In this document: positions 1 through 14,800 of the stretch, in pieces
Numbering within the stretch: the stretch's first letter is position 1
How the letters are laid out: each line of letters begins with the position of its first letter
Assembly (NCBI GenBank): GCA_030765045.1
Contig: CM060972.1
Span: 59,387,773 to 59,451,772, forward strand
Source: Tenodera sinensis
Taxonomy: Eukaryota > Arthropoda > Insecta > Mantodea > Mantidae
Length of the DNA: 64,000 nucleotides
Direction of reading: 5' to 3'
Made by a program: the position numbers and the translations under genes
Notes under the pieces: model-generated
What the model was told of the DNA's origin: nothing
What the model saw: the letters and a program-made list of their open reading frames with translations, nothing else
The model's database searches: none

Positions 1-127
1 ATTTCTTATGTTTACACAGCCTGTTACCTAACCCATGCTAACCTATGTCCACTTATTTCTTCTGTTTATACAGCCTGTCACTTAGCTTATGCAAACCTAT
101 GTCCACCTATGTCCACTAATTACATCT

Positions 128-192
128 TTGTTTTGCAGCATATTAGTTAGGCAATTCTAGCCTATGCCAGCCTGTTTGCACTAAATTCATCT
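128..192 (+). repeat. 65-bp variant monomer (example of about 60)
   Basis: First clear instance of the long monomer: CTTTGTTTTGCAG, then CATATTAG, a GCAATTCTAG block and the usual CCTATG/CTAG blocks. It recurs throughout the array, for instance near 1637, 2067, 5064, 8011, 11489, 13630, 16038, 18300, 21309, 24309, 28008, 32311, 35135 and 38209, with TTTTGCAG or TTTTACAG versions. It contains AGCTAG, giving an in-frame stop in the otherwise open frame, and 65 is not a multiple of three, so it ends most of the spurious open frames. Confidence 0.9.
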
Positions 193-1429
193 GTTTACAC
201 AGCCTATTAGCTAGCCTATGCTACCCTAGTCCACTAATTTCATCTGTTTACACAGCCTATTACCTAGCCTTTGCTAGCCTATTTCCACTAATTTCATCTG
301 TTTACACAGCCTATTACCTAGCCTATGTCCACTAATTTCATCTGTTTACACAGCCCATTACCTAGCCTATGCTAGTCTATGTCCACTAATTTAATCTGTT
401 TACACAGCCTATTACCTAGCCTATGCTAGCCTATGTCCACTAATTTCATCTGTTTACACAGCCTATTACCTAGCCCATGCTAGCCTATGTCCACTAATTT
501 CATCTGTTTACACAGCCTATTACCTAGCCTATCCTAGTCTATGTCCACTAATTTCATCTGTTTACACAGCCTATTACCTAGTCTATGCTAGTCTATGTCC
601 ACTTATATCATCTGTTTGCACAGCCTATTATCTAGCCTATGCTAGTCTATGTCCACTAATTTCATCTGTTTACACAGCCTATTACCTAGCCTATGCTAGT
701 CTATGTCCACTAATTTCATCTGTTTACATAGCCTATTCCCTAGCCTATGCTAGCCTATGTCCACTAATTTCATCTGTTTACAGAGCCTATCACCTAGCCT
801 ATGCTAGCCTATGTCCACTAAATTCATCTGTTTCCACAGTGTATTACCTAGCCTATTCTAGCCTATGTCCACTAATTTCATCTGTTTACACACCCTATTC
901 CCTAGCCTATGCTAGCCTATGTCCACTAATTTCATCTGTTTACACAGCCTATTACCTAGCCTATGCTAGCCTATGTACACTAATTTCATCTGTTCCCACA
1001 GCCTATTACCTAGCCTATGCTAGCCTATGTCCAATAATTTCATCCGTTTACACAGCCTATTACCTAGATTTTGCTAGCCTATGTCCACTAATTTCATCTG
1101 TTTACACAGCCTATTACCCAGATTATGCTAGCCTATGTCCACTAATTTCATCTGTTTACACAGCCTATTTCCTAGCCTATGCTAGCCTATGTCCACTAAT
1201 TTCATCTGTTTACATAGCCTACTACCTAGCCTATGCTAGCCTATGTCCACTAATTTCATCTGTTTCCGCAGCCTGTTACCGAGCCTATGCTAGCCTATGT
1301 CCACTAATTTCATTTGTTTACACAGCCTATGCTACCTATGTCCACTAATTGCATCTGTTTCCGCAGCCTGTTACCTAGCCTATGCTAGCCTATGTCCACT
1401 AATTTCATCTGTTTACACAGCCTATTACC

Positions 1430-1750
1430 TAGCCTATGCTACCCTAGTCCACAAATTTATTATGTTGACATAGCCTGTTACCCAGCCTATACTACCCTAG
1501 TCCACTAATTTCTTATGTTCACACAGCCTGTTACCTAACCCAAGCTACCCTATCTCCACTTATTTCATCTGTTTATACAGCCTGTCACTTAGCTTATGCT
1601 GGCCTATGTCCACCTATGTCCACTAATGACATCTTTGTTTTACAGCATATTAGCTAGGCAATTCTAGCCTATGCTAGCCTGTTTGCACTAATTTCATCTG
1701 TTTGCACGGCCTGTTACCTAGCGCATACTAGCGTATGTCCACTAATTTCA
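1430..1750 (+). repeat. Ordered variant-monomer cassette (about 310 bp; example)
   Basis: A fixed order of divergent monomers: CCACAAATTTATTATG, ACATAGCCTGTTACCCAG, TTTCTTATGTTCACAC, CCTAACCCAWGCTACC, CCTGTCACTTAGCTTATG, a doubled CCTATGTCC, TTTGTTTTACAG, CTGTTTGCAC and TAGCGCATACTAGCG. The same order recurs near 3290, 4600, 5640, 8630, 13070, 14820, 17050, 20000, 26980 (variant) and 31330. It behaves as a composite unit copied as a block inside larger repeats. Confidence 0.8.
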
Positions 1751-4700
1751 TCTGTTTACACAGCCTATTATCTAGCCTATGCTACCCTAGTCCACTAATT
1801 TCATCTGTTTACACAGCGTATTACCTAGCCTATGTCCACTAATTTCATCATTTTACACAGCCCATTACCTAGCCTATGCTAGTCTATGTCCACTAATTTA
1901 ACCTGTTTACACAGCCTATTTCCTAGCCTATGCTAGCCTATGTCCACTAATTTCATCTGTTTACACAGCGTGTTACACAGCCTATTACCTAGCCTATGTC
2001 CACTAATTTCATCTGTTTACGCAGCCTATTACATAGCCTATGCTAGCCTATGTCCAGTAATTTCATCTTTGTTTTGCAGCATATTAGCTACGCAATTCTA
2101 GCCTATGCTAGCCTATTTCCACTAATTACATCTGTTTACACAGCCTATTACCTAGCCTATGCTAGCCTATGTCCACTACTTTCATCTGTTTACACAGCCT
2201 ACTACTTAGCCTATGCTAGCCTATGTCCACTAATTTCATCTGTTTCCGCAGCCTGTTACCGAGCCTATGCTAGCCTATGTCCACTAATTTCATTTGTTTA
2301 CACAGCCTATGCTAGCCTATGTCCACTAATTTCATCTGTTTCCGCAGCCTGTTACCTAGCCTATGCTAGCCTATGTCCACTAATTTCATCTGTTTACACA
2401 GCCTATTACCTAGCCTATGCTAGCCTATGTCCAATAATTTCATCCGTTTACACAGCCTGTTACCTAACCCATGCTACCCTATGTCCACTTATTTCATCTG
2501 TTTATACAGCCTGTCACTTAGCTTATGCTGGCCTATGTCCACCTATGTCCACTAATGACATGTTTGTTTTACAGCATATTAGCTAGGCAATTCTAGCCTA
2601 TGCTAGCCTGTTTGCACTAATTTCATCTGTTTACACGGCCTGTCATCTACCGCATACTAGCGTATGTCCACTAATTTCATCTGTTTACACAGCCTATTGC
2701 CTAGCCTATGCTACCCTAGTCCACTAATTTCATCTGTTTACACAGCCTATTACCTAGCCTATGTCCACTAATTTCATCTGTTTACGCAGCCTATTACATA
2801 GCCTATGCTAGCCTATGTCCAGTAATTTCATCTTTGTTTTGCAGCATATTAGCAAGGCAATTCTAGCCTATGCTAGCCTATTTCCACTAATTACATCTGT
2901 TTACACAGCCTATTACCTAGCCTATGCTAGCCTATGTCCACTAATTTCATGTGTTTACACAGCCTACTACCTAGCCTATGCTAGCCTATGTCCACTAATT
3001 TCATCTGTTTCCGCAGCCTGTTACCGAGCCTATGCTAGCCTATGTCCACTAATTTCATTTGTTTACACAGCCTATGCTAGCCTATGTCCACTAATTTCAT
3101 CTGTTTCCGCAGCCTGTTACCTAGCCTATGCTAGCCTATGTCCACTAATTTCATCTGTTTACACAGCCTATTACCTAGCCTATGCTAGACTATGTCCAAT
3201 AATTTCATCCGTTTACACAGCCTATTACCTAGATTTTGCTAGCCTATGTCCACTAATTTCATCTGGTTACACAGCCTTTTACCTAGCCCATGCTACCCTA
3301 GTCCACAAATTTATTATGTTGACATAGCATGTTACCCAGCCTATGCTACCCTAGTCCACTAATTTCTTATGTTCACACAGCCTGTTACCTAACCCATGCT
3401 ACCCTATGTCCACTTATTTCATCTGTTTATACAGCCTGTCACTTAGCTTATGCTGGCCTATGTCCACCTATGTCCACTAATGACGTGTTTGTTTTACAGC
3501 ATATTTGCTAGGCAATTCTAGCCTATGCTAGCCTGTTTGCACTAATTTCATCTGTTTACACGGCCTGTTATCTACCGCATACTAGCGTATGTCCACTAAT
3601 TTCATGTGTGTACACAGCCTATTGCCTAGCCTATGCTACCCTAGTCCACTAATTTCATCTGTTTACACAGCCTATTACCTAGCCTATGTCCACTAATTTC
3701 ATCTGTTTACACAGCCCATTACCTAGCCTATGCTAGTCTATGTCCACTAATTTAATCTGTTTACACAGCCTATTACCTAGCCTATGCTAGCCTATGTCCA
3801 CTAATTTCATCTGTTTACACAGCCTATTACCTAGCCCATGCTAGCCTATGTCCACTAATTTCATCTGTTTACACAGCCTATTACCTAGCCTATCCTAGTC
3901 TATGTCCACTAATTTCATCTGTTTACACAGCCTATTACCTAGTCTATGCTAGTCTATGTCCACTTATATCATCTGTTTGCACAGCCTATTATCTAGCCTA
4001 TGCTAGTCTATGTCCACTAATTTCATCTGTTTACACAGCCTATTACCTAGCCTATGCTAGTCTATGTCCACTAATTTCATCTGTTTACATAGCCTATTCC
4101 CTAGCCTATGCCAGCCTATGTCCACTAATTTCATCTGTTTACAGAGCCTATCACCTAGCCTATGCTAGCCTATGTCCACTAAATTCATCTGTTTCCACAG
4201 TGTATTACCTAGCCTATTCTAGCCTATGTCCACTAATTTCATCTGTTTACACACCCTATTCCCTAGCCTATGCTAGCCTATGTCCACTAATTTCATCTGT
4301 TTACACAGCCTATTACCTAGCCTATGCTAGCCTATGTACACTAATTTCATCTGTTCCCACAGCCTATTACCTAGCCTATGCTAGCCTATGTCCAATAATT
4401 TCATCCGTTTACACAGCCTATTACCTAGATTTTGCTAGCCTATGTCCACTAATTTCATCTGTTTACACAGCCTATTACCCAGATTATGCTAGCCTATGTC
4501 CACTAATTTCATCTGTTTACACAGCCTATTTCCTAGCCTATGCTAGCCTATGTCCACTAATTTCATCTGGTTACACAGCCTTTTACCTAGCCCATGCTAC
4601 CCTAGTCCACAAATTTATTATGTTGACATAGCATGTTACCCAGCCTATGCTACCCTAGTCCACTAATTTCTTATGTTCACACAGCCTGTTACCTAACCCA

Positions 4701-6229
4701 TGCTACCCTATGTCCACTTATTTCATGTGTTTATACAGCCTGTCACTTAGCTTATGCTGGCCTATGTCCACCTATGTCCACTAATGACATGTTTGCTTTA
4801 CAGCATATTAGCTAGGCAATTCTAGCCTATGCTAGCCTGTTTGCACTAATTTCATCTGTTTACACGGCCTGTTATCTACCGCATACTAGCGTATGTCCAC
4901 TAATTTCATCTGTGTACACAGCCTATTGCCTAGCCTATGCTACCCTAGTCCACTAATTTCATCTGTTTACACAGCCTATTACCTAGCCTATGTCCACTAA
5001 TTTCATCTGTTTACGCAGCCTATTACATAGCCTATGCTAGCCTATGTCCAGTAATTTCATCTTTGTTTTGCAGCATATTAGCTAGGCAATTCTAGCCTAT
5101 GCTAGCCTATTTCCACTAATTACATCTGTTTACACAGCCTACTACCTAGCCTATGCTAGCCTATGTCCACTAATTTCATCTGTTTACACAGCCTACTACC
5201 TAGCCTATGCTAGCCTATGTCCACTAATTTCATCTGTTTCCGCAGCCTGTTACCGAGCCTATGCTAGCCTATGTCCACTAATTTCATTTGTTTACACAGC
5301 CTATGCTACCTATGTCCACTAATTGCATCTGTTTCCGCAGCCTGTTACCTAGCCTATGCTAGCCTATGTCCACTAATTTCATCTGTTTACACAGCCTATT
5401 ACCTAGCCTATGCTAGCCTATGTCCAATAATTTCATCCGTTTACACAGCCTATTACCTAGATTTTGCTAGCCTATGTCCACTAATTTCATCTGTTTACAC
5501 AGCCTATTACCCAGATTATGCTAGCCTATGTCCACTAATTTCATCTGTTTACACAGCCTATTTCCTAGCCTATGCTATCCTATGTCCACTAATTTCATCT
5601 GGTTACACAGCCTTTTACCTAGCCCATGCTACCCTAGTCCACAAATTTATTATGTTGACATAGCATGTTACCCAGCCTATGCTACCCTAGTCCACTAATT
5701 TCTTATGTTCACAGAGCCTGTTACCTAACCCATGCTACCCTATGTCCACTTATTTCAACTGTTTATACAGCCTGTCACTTAGCTTATGCTGGCCTATGTC
5801 CACCTATCTCCACTAATGACATGGTTGTTTTACAGCATATTAGCTAGGCAATTCTAGCCTATGCTAGCCTGTTTGCACTAATTTCATCTGTTTACACAGC
5901 CTGTTATCTACCGCATACTAGCGTATGTCCACTAATTTCATCTGTGTACACAGCCTATTGCCTAGCCTATGCTACCCTAGTCCACTAATTTCATCTGTTT
6001 ACACAGCCTATTACCTAGCCTATGTCCACTAATTTCATCTGTTTACACAGCCCATTACCTAGCCTATGCTAGTCTATGTCCACTAATTTAATCTGTTTAC
6101 ACAGCCTATTACCTAGCCTATGCTAGCCTATGTCCACTAATTTCATCTGTTTACACAGCCTATTACCTAGCCCATGCTAGCCTATGTCCACTAATTTCAT
6201 CTGTTTACACAGCCTATTACCTAGCCTAT

Positions 6230-9200
6230 GCTAGTCTATGTCCACTAATTTCATCTGTTTCCACAGCCTATTACCTAGCCTATGCTAGCCCATGTCCACT
6301 TATTTCATCTGTTTACACAGGCTATTACGTAGCCTATGCTACTCTATATACACTAATTTCATCTGTTTACACAGCGTATTACCTAGCGTATGCTAGCCTA
6401 TGTCCACTAATTTCATCTGTTTACACAGCCTATTACCTAGCCCATGCTAGCCTATGTACACTAATTTCATCTGTTTCCACAGCCTATTACCTAGCCTATG
6501 CTAGCCCATGTCCACTTATTTCATCTGTTTACACAGGCTATTACCTAGCCTATGCTACTCTATATACACTAATTTCATCTGTTTGCACAGCCTATTATCT
6601 AGCCTATGCTAGTCTATGTCCACTAATTTCATCTGTTTACACAGCCTATTACCTAGCCTATGCTAGTCTATGTCCACTAATTTCTTCTGTTTACATAGCC
6701 TATTCCCTAGCCTATGCTAGCCTATGTCCACTAATTTCATCTGTTTACAGAGCCTATTACCTAGCCTATGCTAGCCTATGTCCACTAAATTCATCTATTT
6801 CCACAGTGTATTACCTAGCCTATTCTAGCCTATGTCCACTAATTTCATCTGTTTACACACCCTATTCCCTAGCCTATGCTAGCCTATGTCCACTAATTTC
6901 ATTTGTTTACACAGCCTATTACCTAGCCTATGCTGGCCTATGTACACTAATTTCATCTGTTCCCACAGCCTATTACCTAGCCTATGCTAGCCTATGTCCA
7001 CTTATTTAATCTGTTTCCACAGCCTATTACCTAGCCTATGCTAGCCTATGTACACTAATTTCATCTGTTTCCACAGCCTATTACCTAGCCTATGCTAGCC
7101 TATGTCCACTTATTTCATCTGTTTCCACAGCCTATTACCTAGGCTATACTAGCCTATGTCCAGTAATTTCATCTGTTTACACAGCCTATTACCTAGCCCA
7201 TGCTAGCCTATGTACACTAATTTCATCTGTTTCCACAGCCTGTTACTTAGCCTATGCTAGCCCATGTCCACTTATTTCATCTGTTTACACAGGCTATTAC
7301 CTAGCCTATGCTACTCTATATACACTAATTTCATCTGTTTACACAGCGTATTACCTAGCGTATGCTAGCCTATGTCCACTAATTTCATGTGTTTCCACAG
7401 CCTGTTACCGAGCCTATGCTAGCCTATGTCCACTAATTTCATTTGTTTACACAGCCTATACTAGCCTATGTCTACTAATTTCATCTGTTTACACAGCGTA
7501 TTACCTAGCCTATGCTAGCCTATGTCCACTAATTTCATGTGTTTCCACAGCCTATTACCTAGCCTATGCTAGCCTATGTGCACTAATTTCATCTGTTTAC
7601 ACAGCCTATTACCTAGCCTATGCTAATCTTTGTTCACTAATTTCATCTGTTTACACAGCCTATTACCTAGCCTATGCTAGTCTATGTCCACTAATTTCAT
7701 CTTTTTACACAGCCTATTACCTAGCCTATGCTAGCCTATGTCCACTAATTTGTTCTGTTTACACAGCCTATTACCTAGCCTAGTAATTTCATCTGTTTAC
7801 ACAGCCTATTACATAGATTATGCTAGCCTACGTCCACTAATTTTATCTGTTTACACAGCCTATTACCCATATTATGCTAGCCTATGTCCACTAATTTCAT
7901 CTGTTTACACAGCCTATTACCTAGCCCATGCTAGCCTATGTCCACTAATTTAATCTGTTTACGCAGCCTATTACATAGCCTATGCTAGCCTATGTCCAGT
8001 AATTTCATCTTTGTTTTGCAGCATATTAGCTAGGCAATTCTAGCCTATGCTAGCCTATATCCACTAATTTCACCTGTTTACACAGCGTGTTACACAGCCT
8101 ATTACCTAGCCTATGTACACTAATTTCATTTGTTTACACAGCCTATTACCTAGCCTATGTCCACTAATTTCATCTGTTTCCACAGCCTATTACCTAGCCT
8201 ATATCCACTAATTTCATCTGTTTACACAGCCCATTACCTAGCCTATGCTAGTCCATGTCCACTAATGTAATCTGTTTACACAGCCTATTACCTAGCCTAT
8301 GCTAGTCTAGTCCACTAATTTCATTGTTTACACAGCCTATTACCTAGATTATGCTAGCCTATGTCCACTAATTTCATCTGTTTACACAGCCTATTACCTA
8401 GATTATGCTAGCCTATGTCCAATAATTTCATCCGTTTACACAGCCTATTACCTAGATTTTGCTAGCCTATGTCCACTAATTTCATCTGTTTACACAGCCT
8501 ATTACCCAGATTATGCTAGCCTATGTCCACTAATTTCATCTGTTTACACAGCCTATTTCCTAGCCTATGCTATCCTATGTCCACTAATTTCATCTGGTTA
8601 CACAGCCTTTTACCTAGCCCATGCTACCCTAGTCCACAAATTTATTATGTTGACATAGCATGTTACCCAGCCTATGCTACCCTAGTCCACTAATTTCTTA
8701 TGTTCACAGAGCCTGTTACCTAACCCATGCTACCCTATGTCCACTTATTTCATCTGTTTATACAGCCTGTCACTTAGCTTATGCTGGCCTATGTCCACCT
8801 ATGTCCACTAATGACATGTTTGTTTTACAGCATATTAGCTAGGCAATTCTAGCCTATGCTAGCCTGTTTGCACTAATTTCATCTGTTTACACAGCCTGTT
8901 ATCTACCGCATACTAGCGTATGTCCACTAATTTCATCTGTGTACACAGCCTATTGCCTAGCCTATGCTACCCTAGTCCACTAATTTCATCTGTTTACACA
9001 GCCTATTACCTAGCCTATGTCCACTAATTTCATCTGTTTATACAGCCCATTACCTAGCCTATGCTAGTCTATGTCCACTAATTTAATCTGTTTACACAGC
9101 CTATTACCTAGCCTATGCTAGCCTATGTCCACTAATTTCATCTGTTTACACAGCCTATTACCTAGCCCATGCTAGCCTATGTCCACTAATTTCATCTGTT

Positions 9201-11880
9201 TACACAGCCTATTACCTAGCCTATCCTAGTCTATGTCCACTAATTTCATCTGTTTACACAGCCTATTACCTAGTCTATGCTAGTCTATGTCCACTTATAT
9301 CATCTGTTTGCACAGCCTATTATCTAGCCTATGCTAGTCTATGTCCACTAATTTCATCTGTTTACACAGCCTATTACCTAGCCTATGCTAGTCTATGTCC
9401 ACTAATTTCATCTGTTTACATAGCCTATTCCCTAGCCTATGCTAGCCTATGTCCACTAATTTCATCTGTTTACACAGCCTATTACCTAGCCTATGCTGGC
9501 CTATGTCCACTAATTTCATCTGTTCCCACAGCCTATTACCTAGCCTATGCTAGCCTATGTCCACTTATTTCATCTGTTTCCACAGCCTATTACCTAGCCT
9601 ATGCTAGCCTATGTACACTAATTTCATCTGTTTCCACAGCCTATTACCTAGCCTATGCTAGCCTATGTCCACTTATTTCATCTGTTTCCACAGCCTATTA
9701 CCTAGGCTATACTAGCCTATGTCCAGTAATTTCATCTGTTTACACAGCCTATTACCTAGCCCATGCTAGCCTATGTACACTAATTTCATCTGTTTCCACA
9801 GCCTATTACCTAGCCTATGCTAGCCCATGTCCACTTATTTCATCTGTTTACACAGGCTATTACCTAGCCTATGCTACTCTATATACACTAATTTCATCTG
9901 TTTACACAGCGTATTACCTAGCGTATGCTAGCCTATGTCCACTAATTTCATCTGTTTACACAGCCTATTACCTAGCCCATGCTAGCCTATGTACACTAAT
10001 TTCATCTGTTTCCACAGCCTATTACCTAGCCTATGCTAGCCCATGTCCACTTATTTCATCTGTTTACACAGGCTATTACCTAGCCTATGCTACTCTATAT
10101 ACACTAATTTCATCTGTTTGCACAGCCTATTATCTAGCCTATGCTAGTCTATGTCCACTAATTTCATCTGTTTACACAGCCTATTACCTAGCCTATGCTA
10201 GTCTATGTCCACTAATTTCTTCTGTTTACATAGCCTATTCCCTAGCCTATGCTAGCCTATGTCCACTAATTTCATCTGTTTACAGAGCCTATTACCTAGC
10301 CTATGCTAGCCTATGTCCACTAAATTCATCTGTTTCCACAGTGTATTACCTAGCCTATTCTAGCCTATGTCCACTAATTTCATCTGTTTACACACCCTAT
10401 TCCCTAGCCTATGCTAGCCTATGTCCACTAATTTCATTTGTTTACACAGCCTATTACCTAGCCTATGCTGGCCTATGTACACTAATTTCATCTGTTCCCA
10501 CAGCCTATTACCTAGCCTATGCTAGCCTATGTCCACTTATTTCATCTGTTTCCACAGCCTATTACCTAGCCTATGCTAGCCTATGTACACTAATTTCATC
10601 TGTTTCCACAGCCTATTACCTAGCCTATGCTAGCCTATGTCCACTTATTTCATCTGTTTCCACAGCCTATTACCTAGGCTATACTAGCCTATGTCCAGTA
10701 ATTTCATCTGTTTACACAGCCTATTACCTAGCCCATGCTAGCCTATGTACACTAATTTCATCTGTTTCCACAGCCTATTACCTAGCCTATGCTAGCCCAT
10801 GTCCACTTATTTCATCTGTTTACACAGGCTATTACCTAGCCTATGCTACTCTATATACACTAATTTCATCTGTTTACACAGCGTATTACCTAGCGTATGC
10901 TAGCCTATGTCCACTAATTTCATGTGTTTCCACAGCCTGTTACCGAGCCTATGCTAGCCTATGTCCACTAATTTCATTTGTTTACACAGCCTATACTAGC
11001 CTATGTCTACTAATTTCATCTGTTTACACAGCGTATTACCTAGCCTATGCTAGCCTATGTCCACTAATTTCATGTGTTTCCACAGCCTATTACCTAGCCT
11101 ATGCTAGCCTATGTGCACTAATTTCATCTGTTTACACAGCCTATTACCTAGCCTATGCTAATCTTTGTTCACTAATTTCATCTGTTTACACAGCCTATTA
11201 CCTAGCCTATGCTAGCCTATGTCCACTAATTTGTTCTGTTTACACAGCCTATTACCTAGCCTAGTAATTTCATCTGTTTACACAGCCTATTACATAGATT
11301 ATGCTAGCCTACGTCCACTAATTTTATCTGTTTACACAGCCTATTACCCAGATTATGCTAGCCTATGTCCACTAATTTCATCTGTTTACACAGCCTATTA
11401 CCTAGCCCATGCTAGCCTATGTCCACTAATTTCATCTGTTTACGCAGCCTATTACATAGCCTATGCTAGCCTATGTCCAGTAATTTCATCTTTGTTTTGC
11501 AGCATATTAGCTAGGCAATTCTAGCCTATGCTAGCCTATATCCACTAATTTCACCTGTTTACACAGCGTGTTACACAGCCTATTACCTAGCCTATGTACA
11601 CTAATTTCATTTGTTTACACAGCCTATTACCTAGCCTATGTCCACTAATTTCATCTGTTTCCACAGCCTATTACCTAGCCTATATCCACTAATTTCATCT
11701 GTTTACACAGCCCATTACCTAGCCTATGCTAGTCCATGTCCACTAATGTAATCTGTTTACACAGCCTATTACCTAGCCTATGCTAGTCTAGTCCACTAAT
11801 TTCATTGTTTACACAGCCTATTACCTAGATTATGCTAGCCTATGTCCACTAATTTCATCTGTTTACACAGCCTATTACCT
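6230..11880 (+). repeat. Higher-order repeat, period about 3.5 kb (two copies)
   Basis: The block from about 6230 to 8390 recurs from about 9765 to 11870. Offsets are 3535 in the first part (GTGTATTACC unit at 6806 and 10341) and 3481 after one extra monomer in the first copy (7678-7731; compare units at 7738 and 11219). The difference is exactly one 54-bp monomer. Both copies share diagnostic variants such as ACACAGGCTATTACSTAG and CTACTCTATATACAC. Confidence 0.85.
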
Positions 11881-14800
11881 AGATTATGCTAGCCTATGTC
11901 CACTAATTTCATTGTTTACACAGCCTATTACCCAGCCAATGCTAGTCTTGTCCACTAATTTCATCTATTTAGACAGCCTATTACCTAGCCTATGCTAGCC
12001 AATGTCCACTAAATTCATCTGTTTACACAGCCTATTACCTAGCCCATGCTAGCCTATGTCCACTAATTTCATCTGTTTACGCAGCCTATTACATAGCCTA
12101 AGCTAGCCTACGTCCAGTAATTTCATCTTTGTTTTGCAGCATATTAGCTAGGCAATTCTAGCCTATGCTAGCCTATTTCCACTAATTTCATCTGTTTACA
12201 CAGCTTTTACCTAGCCTATGCTACCCTAGTCCACAAATTTATTATGTTTACATAGCCTGTTACCCAGCCTATGCTACCCTAGTCCACTAATTTCTTATGT
12301 TTACACAGCCTGTTACCTAACCCATGCTACCCTATGTACACTTATTTCTTCTGTTTATACAGCCTGTCACTTAGCTTATGCTAGCCTATGTCCAGTAATT
12401 TCATCTTTGTTTTGCAGCATATTAGCTAGGCAATTCTAGCCTATGCTAGCCTATTTCCACTAATTTCATCTGTTTACACAGCCTTTTACCTAGCCTATGC
12501 TACCCTAGTCCAAAAATGTATTATGTTTACATAGCCTGTTACCCAGCCTATGCTACCCTAGTCCACTAATTTCTTATGTTTACACAGCCTGTTACCTAAA
12601 CCATGCTACCCTATCTCCACTTATTTCATCTGTTTATACACCCTGTCACTTAGCTTTTGCTGGCCTATGTCCACCTATGTCCACTAATGACATCTTTGTT
12701 TTACAGCATACTAGCTAGGGAATTCTAGCCTATGCTAGCCTGTTTGCACTAATTTCATCTGTTTACACGGCCTGTTACCTAGCGCATACTAGCGTATGTC
12801 CACTAATTTCATCTGTTTACACAGCCCATTACCTAGCCTATGCTAGTCTATGTCCACTAATTTAATCTGTTTACACAGCCTATTACCTAGCCTATGCTAG
12901 CCTATGTCCACTAATTTCATCTGTTTACACAGCCTATTACCTAGCCTATGCTACTCTATATACACTAATTTCATCTGTTTACACAGCCTATTTCCTAGCC
13001 TATGCTAGCCTATGTCCACTAATTTCATCTGGTTACACAGCCTTTTACCTAGCCCATGCTACCCTAGTCCACAAATTTATTATGTTGACATAGCATGTTG
13101 CCCAGCCTATGCTACTCTAGTCCACTAATTTCTTATGTTCACACAGCCTGTTACCTAACCCATGCTACCCTATGTCCACTTATTTCATCTGTTTATACAG
13201 CCTGTCACTTAGCTTATGCTGGCCTATGTTCACCTATGTCCACTAATGACATCTTTGTTTTACAGCATACTAGCTAGGGAATTCTAGCCTATGCTAGCCT
13301 GTTTGCACTAATTTCATCTGTTTACACGGCCTGTTACCTAGCGCATACTAGCGTATGTCCACTAATTTCATCTGTTTACACAGCATATTACCTAGCCTAT
13401 GCTACCCTAGTCCACTAATTTCATCTGTTTACACAGCCTATTACCTAGCCTATGTCCACTAATTTCATCTGTTTACACAGCCCATTACCTAGCCTATGCT
13501 AGTCTATGTCCACTAATTTAATCTGTTTACACAGCCTATTACCTAGCCTATGCTAGCCTATGTCCACTAATTTCATCTGTTTATGCAGCGTATTACATAG
13601 CCTAAGCTAGCCTATGTCCAGTAATTTCATCTTTGTTTTGCAGCATATTAGCTAGGCAATTCTAGCCTATGCTAGCCTATTTCCACTAATTTCATCTGTT
13701 TACACAGCCTTTTACCTAGCCTATGCTACCCTAGTCCACAAATTTATTATGTTTACATAGCCTGTTACCCAGCCTATGCTACCCTAGTCCACTAATTTCT
13801 TATGTTTACACAGCCTGTCACTTAGCTTATGCTAGCCTATGTCCACTAATTTCATCTGTTTACACAGCCTATTACCTAGCCTATGCTAGCCTATGTCCAC
13901 TAATTTCATCTTTGTTTTGCAGCATATTAGCTAGGCAATTCTAGCCTATGCTAGCCTATTTACACTAATTTCATCTGTTTACACAGCTTGTTACCCTGCG
14001 CATGCTAGCCTATGTCCACTAATTTCATCTGTTTACACAGCCTATTACCTAGCCTATGCTACTCTATATACACTAATTTCATTTGTTTACAGAGCCTATT
14101 ACCCAGATTATGCTAGCCTATGTCCACTAATTTCATCTGTTTACACAGCATATTACCTAGCCTATGCTATTACAGAGCCTATTACCCAGATTATGCTAGC
14201 CTATGTCCACTAATTTCATCTGTTTACACAGCCTATTACCTAGCCTATGCTAGCCTATGTCCACTAATTTCATCTGTTTCCACAGCCTGTTACCGAGCCT
14301 ATGCTAGCTTAAGTCCACTAATTTCATTTGTTTACACAGCCTATACTAGCCTATGTCCACTATTTTCATCTGTTTACACAGCCTATTACCTAGCCTATGC
14401 TAGCCTATGTCCACTAATTTCATCTGTTTACACAGCCTATTACCTAGCCTATGCTAGTCTATGTCCACTAATTTCATCTGTTTCCACAGCCTGTTACCGA
14501 GCCTATGCTAGCCTATGTCCACTAATTTCATTTGTTTACACAGCCTATACTAGCCTATGTCCACTATTTTCATCTGTTTACACAGCCTATTACCTAGCCT
14601 ATGCTAGCCTATGTCCACTAATTTCATCTGTTTACACAGCCTATTACCTAGATTATGCTAGCCTATGTCCACTAATTGTATCTGTTTACACAGCCTATTA
14701 CCCAGATTATGCTAGCCTATGTCCACTAATTTCATCTGTTTACACAGCCTATTACCTAGCCTATGCTAGCCTATGTCCACTAATTTCATCTGTTTACACA

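Larger units (their letters stand above)
1..4560 (+). repeat. Higher-order repeat, period 3361 bp (two copies)
   Basis: Variant monomers occur in the same order at an offset of 3361: the TTGTTTTRCAG unit at 128 and 3489, the TTTAATC-containing unit at about 361 and 3722, and the unit with a GTGTATTACC block at 839 and 4200. After about 1200/4560 the copies part. The cassette containing ACAAATTTATTATG then realigns at offset 3158, so the second copy lacks about 203 bp. Confidence 0.85.
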
